Shown: positions 42,380-49,585 of the stretch, piece after piece
Layout of the letters: each line of letters starts with the position of its first letter
Numbering within the stretch: the stretch's first letter is position 1
NCBI GenBank assembly: GCA_032718475.1
Contig: JAUCBJ010007650.1
Location: 1 to 49,585, forward strand
Length of the DNA: 49,585 bases
Origin: Nemertoderma westbladi
Taxonomy: Eukaryota; Xenacoelomorpha; Nemertodermatida; Nemertodermatidae
Reading direction: 5' to 3'
Program-made: the position numbers and the translations under genes
The notes under the pieces: model-generated
The model's database searches: none
The model's input: only the letters and a program-made list of their open reading frames with translations
Told to the model about the DNA's origin: nothing

Positions 42380-43796
42380 CTAGAATATAATAAAATAAGA
42401 AGTACAGGTTGCTGTACACAAATATGAGAGTTAGGTAAAATAAGAGTTTCGGATGTCTGATTATTAATAGTTCCAACAGAATATTGCAGTTTACCATTAA
42501 AAAAGATAATAGCACGGCCTAACAGTATAGCTGTATAACGGCGTACAGTGAAAACTATTCACTGTTCTACACTGAATAAATTGCCAAGTGATTCACAATG
42601 CACGTGACCGTTAATATACAGTAAAGGGGGAAATATACATTGCCTGTTAGGCTAACACATCTCATTGGCCTGTATGGTCGGTCGATGCACCGTAATCTAA
42701 CAGATAGAGCTCTCCCATTCCACCTTATCATATCAGCTCATAAACCCATCTCCCTTGACCTTCCTGGCCTTACTCATCGAGGTGGATTGTCAGTTAACTT
42801 CCCGGCGGGTCCTATTGCTTCATCCCTTGGTTGGTATGCCTTTTTGGATATACCTCGGTTACCAACTTGTTAAATTGGCCCCCCCCCCCCCCCCCCCCCA
42901 TTTTAAAGGTCGGAAGTGCTTAGCGAATTGCCCCCCCCCCCCCCCCCCCCCCCCCCCCATTTCTTAGATTGGAAGTGCTTAGCGGACTGGATCCGTTAAC
43001 ATTTTCAAGTTCTATCCTCAGATGGGTTCTATAAATTTAAATTTTCGAATAAAATTGATAATAAAAAAAATTATTAATTTCAAGGTATGCAGCAGTAGGC
43101 CTATAGATTTTAGTTTATTGCGTGAAACCCTTAAGGGGGGGGGGGGGGGGGGGGGGGGGGGTACACCATTTTCGAACAACTCTTCGATATTATCACTCTC
43201 AGCGTTTCAAAATTGTTTGGTTTTGGCTACAATTTTGAATATAGCTGTGACTAAAATGCTATTCTACATTACTTTTCGCTATTTAATATTATTTAATACT
43301 AGTTAACAATAAAAAAAACTTGGTTGCGCTTAAAACCCTAAGGCTTTTACAGTTTTGAATCCAATCACATGAAAGTCTTTTTATATGATATATCAAAGAT
43401 GGGGCAACATATATCAGGATAAATTTTGTGAAAATAATTCTGCACCGCTAGGTGGCGCTGCAAATTTATGCAAATTTTGAATTGTTTGTTATAAATAGTA
43501 TTAAATTTTATTAACAAAAAATTTCGAAAAGTTTTGTGATACTTTTATGCAGGGTGGCTATGTAGACACCCACAGAAAGTTTCAGACTAATTGCTCAAAA
43601 ATTGTAGAAGTAGTAGGGTTTTGAAGTTGACAATTTCATAAAAAAAATATTTGGAGATAATCGACCTTTCATTATTCATAGTAATAGTCATTTCAATAGG
43701 ATTCCCTAAATGGAAATTGTTATAAAATTAAATAGCGGTTTTCACATTTGGAAACACCATTCAATGGTGCATTATAATGGACCATAAAAAAAATGC
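42380..43796. other. Intron segment between the cbEGF exon and the minisatellite
   Basis: Contains C21 (42879-42899), C28 (42931-42958) and G27 (43135-43161). The two C runs lie in a short duplication: each is followed by an ATTT...GGAAGTGCTTAGCG block (42900-42928 and 42959-42985). Near 43445 is CCGCTAGGTGGCGC, resembling a CTCF-type motif. No coding region was recognised. Confidence 0.7.
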
Positions 43797-46042
43797 GTAC
43801 CAGATTGTTCAGTACAGACATGTACCAGATTGTTCAGTACAGACATCTACCAGATTGTTCAGTACAGACATGTACCAGATTGTTCAGTACAGACATCTAA
43901 AAGATTGTTCCGTACAGACATGTACCAGATTGTTCCGTACAGACATCTATCAGATTGTTCAGTACAGACATCTACCAGATTGTTCAGTACAGACATGTAC
44001 CAGAATGTTCAGTACAGACATCTACCAGATTGTTCAGTACAGACATGTACCAGATTGTTCAGTACAGATATCTATCAGATTGTTCAGTACAGACATCTAC
44101 CAGATTGTTCTGTACAGACATCTACCAGATTGTTCAGTACAGACATGTACCAGATTGTTCAGTACAGACATCTACCAGATTGTTCAGTACAGACATCTAC
44201 CAGATTGTTCTGTACAGATATCTATCAGATTGTTCAGTACAGACATCTACCAGATTGTTCTGTACAGACATCTACCAGATTGTTCTGTACAGATATCTAT
44301 CAGATTGTTCAGTACAGACATCTACCAGATTGTTCTGTACAGACATGTTCCAGATTGTTCTGTACAGATATCTACCAGATTATTCAGTACAGACATCTAC
44401 CAGATTGTTCTGTACAGACATCTACCAGATTGTTCAGTACAGATATCTATCAGATTGTTCAGTACAGACATGTACCAGATTGTTCAGTACAGACATCTAC
44501 CAGATTGTTCTGTACAGATATCTATCAGATTGTTCAGTACAGACATCTACCAGATTGTTCTGTACAGACATCTACCAGATTGTTCAGTACAGACATGTAC
44601 CAGATTGTTCAGTACAGACATCTACCAGATTGTTCAGTACAGACATCTACCAGATTGTTCTGTACAGATATCTATCAGATTGTTCAGTACAGACATGTAC
44701 CAGATTGTTCAGTACAGACATCTACCAGATTGTTCTGTACAGATATCTATCAAATTGTTCAGTACAGACATGTACCAGATTGTTCAGTACAGACATCTAC
44801 CAGATTATTCTGTACAGACATCTACCAGATTGTTCAGTACAGACATGTACCAGATTGTTCAGTACAGACATCTACCAGATTGTTCAGTACAGACATCTAC
44901 CAGATTGTTCTGTACAGATATCTATCAGATTGTTCAGTACAGACATCTACCAGATTGTTCTGTACAGACATCTACCAGATTGTTCAGTACAGACATCTAC
45001 CAGATTGTTCAGTACAGACATCTACCAGATTGTTCTGTACAGACATCTACCAGATTGTTCAGTACAGACATGTACCAGATTGTTCAGTACAGACATGTAC
45101 CAGAATGTTCAGTACAGACATGTACCAGATTGTTCCGTACAGACATCTACCAGATTGTTCAGTACAGACATGTACCAGATTGTTCAGTAGACATGTACCA
45201 GATTGTTCAGTACAGACATGTACCAGATTGTTCAGTACAGACATGTACCAGATTGTTCAGTACAGACATGTACCAGATTGTTCAGTACAGACATGTACCA
45301 GATTGTTCAGTACAGACATGTACCAGATTGTTCAGTACAGACATGTACCAGATTGTTCAGTACAGACATGTACCAGATTGTTCAGTACAGACATCTACCA
45401 GATTGTTCTGTACAGACATCTACCAGATTGTTCAGTACAGACATGTACCAGATTGTTCAGTACAGACATCTACCAGATTGTTCAGTACAGACATCTACCA
45501 GATTGTTCTGTACAGATATCTATCAGATTGTTCAGTACAGACATCTACCAGATTGTTCTGTACAGACATCTACCAGATTGTTCAGTACAGATATCTATCA
45601 GATTGTTCAGTACAGACATCTACCAGATTGTTCTGTACAGACATCTACCAGATTGTTCAGTACAGACATCTACCAGATTGTTCAGTACAGACATCTACCA
45701 GATTGTTCTGTACAGACATCTACCAGATTGTTCAGTACAGACATGTACCAGATTGTTCAGTACAGACATGTACCAGAATGTTCAGTACAGACATGTACCA
45801 GATTGTTCCGTACAGACATCTACCAGATTGTTCAGTACAGACATGTACCAGATTGTTCAGTAGACATGTACCAGATTGTTCAGTACAGACATGTACCAGA
45901 TTGTTCAGTACAGACATGTACCAGATTGTTCAGTACAGACATGTACCAGATTGTTCAGTACAGACATGTACCAGATTGTTCAGTACAGACATGTACCAGA
46001 TTGTTCAGTACAGACATGTACCAGATTGTTCAGTACAGACAT
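43797..46042. repeat. 25-bp minisatellite, about 90 units
   Basis: The unit core is CAGATTGTTCAGTACAGACA plus a variable 5-bp end (TGTAC, TCTAC and others). Variant positions are A/T/C after TTC, and ACATG, ACATC or ATATC before the next CAG or TATCAG. Since 25 is not a multiple of 3 and the unit has no plus-strand stop, all three plus frames stay open and spell the same 25-residue cycle. The array lies in an intron of the minus-strand EGF/ShKT gene. Rare variants recur 673 bp apart (45059-45244 and 45732-45917, including a 2-bp deletion at about 45188 and 45861), showing a block duplication. Confidence 0.97.
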
Positions 46043-46173
46043 GGACTAATACTTTTACTACTAATACTACTATGAAAATTAATAATAATTTGAATTGTCG
46101 AGTACAAATTGTCCTGGAAAAAATAGAGGTCATTAATAATTCAGTACAATTAACAAATAAATAAATAGCTTAC

Positions 46174-46431
46174 CTTCAGGGCAAATATCCAATTGGAGAA
46201 GTTTATCAAACAAGTCATTTCCTGCGGCAGCATCAACTGTTTTTTTCGACCAGTTTATTCTCGTGATATTTGTTCCACGAATAATATATATAAGAGTATC
46301 GTCTGTGTCATTGTAGTAGTTGATTATTGTATTCCAAGAATACGGCTTTCCAAGTTCGGGAAATGTTGCTGCAATGTTCATAGACTCAGGCGGTATACTG
46401 CTATCATTCAGGTTATAAACATACAATTCAC
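46174..46431 (-). CDS. EGF/ShKT gene exon: N-terminal region, part 2
   Basis: The acceptor TTTATCCCAG is before 46431 and the donor AAG|GTAAGC after 46174. 258 bp, phase 1 in and out. Encodes ELYVYNLNDSSIPPESMN and a segment rich in beta-type sequence (LIYIIRGTNITRINWSKKTV), ending QLDICPE. I do not recognise a named domain; the alternating hydrophobic pattern and G-x-x-R-x-x-W ending of strands could be blades of a beta-propeller, which is a guess. Two N-glycosylation sites (NDT, NIT) suit an extracellular protein. Confidence 0.8.
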
Positions 46432-46482
46432 CTGGGATAAAAAGGTACATTATATTTATAAAGTATATATATAATATTTATT

Positions 46483-46641
46483 TAAAGTTAAGTAGTCCTG
46501 TCCTGGTTTAGAAAATTCATCTGGAGTTAGGTAGTCTGGGGTTATAGTCTTTAAAGTAATACGATTTATTAAAGACTACACCTAGGCAGGCACCACCTAA
46601 TTCCAGATGAATATATTCTGAATGTGGACTACTTAACTTAA
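46483..46641. mobile_element. Foldback element (imperfect palindrome of about 160 bp)
   Basis: The arms share AAGTTAAGTAGTCC, ATTCATCTGGARTTAGGT and TAGTCTTTAA in order, as reverse complements, around a short loop near 46555-46565. It resembles a MITE or foldback element in the intron between the first two visible exons. Not coding. Confidence 0.65.
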
Positions 46642-46834
46642 GATAGTAGAGTTAAGCAGCTACGCCTTAAATTTAATATACTGTAATTACGTTTTATAAA
46701 TTCTACTGTACATAGTTACATCTTTATCATTGAGTCGGAGTATTGTCTCACTCTCGGTAAAGCTGCATGTAGTGTAATTACTTTTTATATTGGTTTTGGG
46801 TTAGCGTAGTAATTGTGATTGTGTAATATTGTAT

Positions 46835-46987
46835 TTGTAACCAAGTAACATAAAGGACCCCCTTGGAAATAAGCTGCAAATCTTTAGGGGTAATCCTATA
46901 TGTTATGTTGGACAATACCTTTATACCGGTACATTGTTTGGTGTATTTGTTATTGTTTTTATATAATGTATCTATCTATCTATCTAA
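46835..46987 (+). mobile_element. LINE 3' UTR fragment with (TATC)n tail
   Basis: GGACCCCCTTGGAAATAAGC, followed by CTTTAGGGGTAATCC and ending in TATCTATCTATCTATC, has the look of the conserved 3' UTR of jockey/CR1-group LINEs (paired GGACCCC and GGGGT blocks around GGAAATAAG). It is short and non-coding, and the family is not assigned. Confidence 0.45.
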
Positions 46988-47566
46988 ACATTTTTTATAT
47001 AATACTGTATTTTTGTAATATCTATATTTATATTTAATTTCTAATTCTTAGTTTCACATGGAATAATAATATTTGCGCAAATTGGAAAAATTATATATAT
47101 TTATAATATATTTGGTAACATATATGGTATTATATATACTATATGGTATTTATTATATACTATGGTGGAATGCCCGTTGGAGAATTCTGGAGGGGAGGTC
47201 CTGACACGAGTGGGGCCTTCGTGATCAAAAGCTGAACGCCCTCTTAACAAACAATTATAATTATACAGGGATATATATATAGGCCTATTCTGCTAATGAC
47301 TTCCGATAATTCTTGTAAGTCCGTCTCCTTTTTGGTTTTTAAAACCTTAAACCGTCCAATTGGCACTTAGCCATGGTTAGTCAAGGAGGATACTCTCAAT
47401 CCGACAGTCATAAAAAAAATCGACCGGACAGTCATAAAAAAACCATAACAGATCATCAAAATCATAAATAAAAGGCGAAAATATAAATGATAACTCACAC
47501 GAACAATAAAACTCTCGAAAATATAAGCTCAATAACAAACATACGATATAACAGTAGGATACTCAC

Positions 47567-47750
47567 CAAAGGAAGATATCACTATACCGGCAGTGCTTGC
47601 ATTGTTGTGTAATGATACGAAAGTAATTGAATGGGAGTCAATAGGAATTGATGCATTAACTATCGATTCAAATTTCCCGCTACTTTCAATCGACATTTGA
47701 TATTTATCACGCCTGTATTTATGATATTGTGCCGCTCCATTCAATCCTCT
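47567..47750 (-). CDS. EGF/ShKT gene exon: N-terminal region, part 1 (first visible)
   Basis: The acceptor TTCTTCCTAG (pyrimidine-rich) is before 47750 and the donor TTTG|GTGAGT after 47567. 184 bp, enters in phase 0 and leaves in phase 1, matching the next exon. Encodes RGLNGAAQYHKYRRDKYQMS and SIPIDSHSITFVSLHNNAS. It lacks a start codon of its own with signal peptide, so at least one upstream exon is missing; I could not find it in 47751-49585. Confidence 0.75.
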
Positions 47751-48144
47751 CTAGGAAGAAAAGAAACAAATTTTGTAGAAAATAAGCAGAAAAAAATGTA
47801 ATGAAATAATAACGGGTGATGTATAGAATAGGCATACCGGTACCTATTAAAAGGTATCGATACCAAATAATACCCACAGCTCCAGCTGTTCTGACATACA
47901 AAATTAATGTTAATCAAGTGATTATAACGAGAGATCAAATCGAGATATAGATACACAGTTATAGGCCTAGCGTTGTTTATTGTTGAATTTCTGGATTTGT
48001 GACAATTAATTATTAGGTACAGGTAGAGTTCTAATTAATCAGCCCGATAAAGTCGTATTGTTTAGTTAAATTAGCTGCCAATCAATCAATCAATCGCGCG
48101 TCGGTGTTATAAAGTAGATAAATATAATAGTTAAAAAGTCATTA
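47751..48144. other. Upstream intron or flank of the EGF/ShKT gene
   Basis: No convincing first exon was found. Contains an (AATC)n run near 48083-48097. Confidence 0.4.
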
Positions 48145-48178
48145 CCCCCCCCCCCCCCCCCCCCCCACACACACACAC
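48145..48178. repeat. C22 homopolymer followed by (AC)6
   Basis: 22 C residues (48145-48166) run directly into an AC dinucleotide repeat. Confidence 0.93.
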
Positions 48179-48365
48179 CTGCCATCCCCGTTATAAGGAA
48201 ACAACAGGTTTTATTGACACCAATACTAACCAAAACAATAAACAAAAATCTAGAATACATGATACTCTTAATAATAATGTTTCGTTCTATATGGGAGTTT
48301 GAGTATATGGTGAAATTGAATTCAGCAATAAGTCAACCTTGTAAGCGTTACTGGCTCATTCCAAA

Positions 48366-49492
48366 GTAAAGTACGGGACATTCGTACACAATTTTGAACT
48401 TTGATTGCCTGTACAATGTTATCCACAGCACATATGTGCACAAAATTGTGCTTGGATTACACTTTCGAATGTCAGCTTTGATTTCGCGAAGCTTATGGCA
48501 GGACTTAGTCACTTTTGAGAAAACACCAGCTTGTCCAATTAAAGTAAAGTACGGATTCGTACGAAATGGTTTTTTTTATTTTATGATTTCAATTCTAAAA
48601 TTTAGCGAATTGTGCGCAGGTACGGTGTTGAGTTGATGTTTAGGGTAAAGCTGTATTATTAAGCTTAAATAAAAATATAAATATCAGACGAATTGCTGCA
48701 TTGCTAATTTTTTACAGTGTGGTTTGTGTGAGTAAAGTATGGGACATTGCTAGGTAAAGTACGGGACCTGTACGAATTTTATGGTCAAAATGGTCTCTTT
48801 ACACTTAACCTAACAGTAATTTCTGGATAATTTGTGATAATAAAGTGCAACTAAGTATTTCCAACCAAGATATGGATGCAAAATGTGGGGCGGCCCACAA
48901 ATTGACCCGAAGTCTTAGCATATGGGTGCCCTTGAGGAGTTGTCTGTCATCTGTCTAATTTTTGATCGCTAATACTGTATAACTCGGTCATTTTTAGATG
49001 AAATTAAATCAAACCTGGTACGTATGACTGTCTGTCAAAAGTTTGGAAAGAATCTGAGGTTTAAGGAATCAAAGGTCACATATCAGACAGTCTGTCTGTT
49101 GGTACCCGATAGTTTCAAAATTTTGATAAAAACCGAAATAAGTCCGCCAATCATTGATGAAATATAACCAAACTTGGTACACATGTAGTCTGTGAAAAGT
49201 TTAGAAATTCTTTCCATTTTTCTGAAAATGTATCAATTACTGTACTTACCGATCTTCTTATCTGCTAAAAAACTAAATTTTTTGAAATTTGTTGTAAAGT
49301 ACGGGAATTTACATGCATAAACTCAAAGATTAGTTAACTGAGGAATGATTCTTAGTTCAAATACATACTTCTATGCTTCCCACTACTATCACCCTAAAGC
49401 ATTAATAACACTCCTGTTTCACGTCCTGTTTCATATATTACATTAATATAGTGCACTAATGTAATCGCCATTATAATGGTAAAGTATGGGAC
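48366..49492 (+). repeat. Dispersed motif GTAAAGTAYGGGAC, six copies
   Basis: Copies at 48366, 48544 (shortened), 48732, 48754, 49294 (one change at the end) and 49479, all on the plus strand with irregular spacing. Several are followed by TTCGTAC or TGTACGAA. Two diverged direct copies of a longer block (AACCTGGTAC/AACTTGGTAC...CTGT.AAAAGTTT) also lie near 49010 and 49165. No gene recognised here. Confidence 0.75.
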
Positions 49493-49585
49493 AATTTTCA
49501 ATTGGCCACCATGATGTTTCTGAGGGAGTAGATTATGAAACTACAGGTAATTGTTTCTTAAGATGACGCAACACAAACGTGCTTT

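Noticed and set aside
43440-43465. CTCF-type binding site (CCGCTAGGTGGCGC)
   Set aside because: A single short match cannot be told from chance or repeat sequence, and it is unknown whether this organism has CTCF.
43797-46042. CRISPR-like array
   Set aside because: Units are contiguous 25-bp copies with no unique spacers, in a eukaryotic intron.
43777-46164. 795-codon and 677-codon plus-strand frames as real repeat proteins
   Set aside because: They are by-products of a 25-bp tandem repeat without stops; all three frames are open alike, and the region lies in an intron of a minus-strand gene.

Overview
The window looks like nuclear DNA of an invertebrate animal, probably a marine one. The reasons are spliced genes with phase-1 introns between extracellular modules (EGF, ShKT), an Ig/FN3 adhesion-type gene, APE-type LINEs of at least five families, a BEL/Pao LTR element, hAT remnants and abundant microsatellites. 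I cannot name the species. There is no sign of bacterial organisation.

Two host genes are visible, both on the minus strand. The first (4209-7419) is an intronless secreted protein with a signal peptide, five Ig domains and two FN3 domains. In this allele a 932-bp LINE copy (6369-7300) splits it just after the signal peptide, with a perfect 8-bp target duplication. The frame is continuous across the junction if the insert is discounted. The second (exons between 40265 and 47750, 5' end not found) encodes at least 345 residues: an unrecognised N-terminal region, a calcium-binding-type EGF, EGF-like modules and two ShKT domains. All six visible exons agree in splice phase. Its introns hold a 2.2-kb 25-bp minisatellite, long poly-C/poly-G tracts, a LINE fragment, a foldback element and a degenerate 30-bp repeat.

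Most of the rest is transposons. LINE family A (RTE-like by gestalt, 3' tail GATCC(TAG)n) has one full-length copy with an open frame and a 10-bp target duplication (12811-16568), plus fragments at 2418, 3366, 6369, 17036 and 40555 and a 21-bp micro-insertion at 38027. Other LINEs lie at 8360-10990 (minus, ATA tail), 28834-30750 (plus, GAT tail), 31289-33369 (minus, inside a 100-bp satellite) and 37150-39520 (plus, relative of family A). A 7.2-kb BEL/Pao element (19725-26931, minus) has apparently identical 551-bp LTRs and 5-bp target duplications. It encodes Gag and protease but no reverse transcriptase, RNase H or integrase, so it should be a recently mobilised non-autonomous element. Its gag frame is broken at a G10 run where an internal duplicate has G9.

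Other parts are a split hAT (DUF4371/ZMYM1-like) transposase remnant (11972-12261 and 18890-19512), an Ulp1-like protease remnant (35558-36139) interrupted by a 118-bp inverted-repeat element, a 100-bp SINE-like insert with 11-bp target duplication (744-843), a GCAACTT-rich MITE (2755-3107), a 255-bp direct repeat pair 3.3 kb apart, and a recurring 14-bp motif at the right end. Eukaryotic start codons were checked by eye at the main genes; splice sites are predictions from consensus and phase only.
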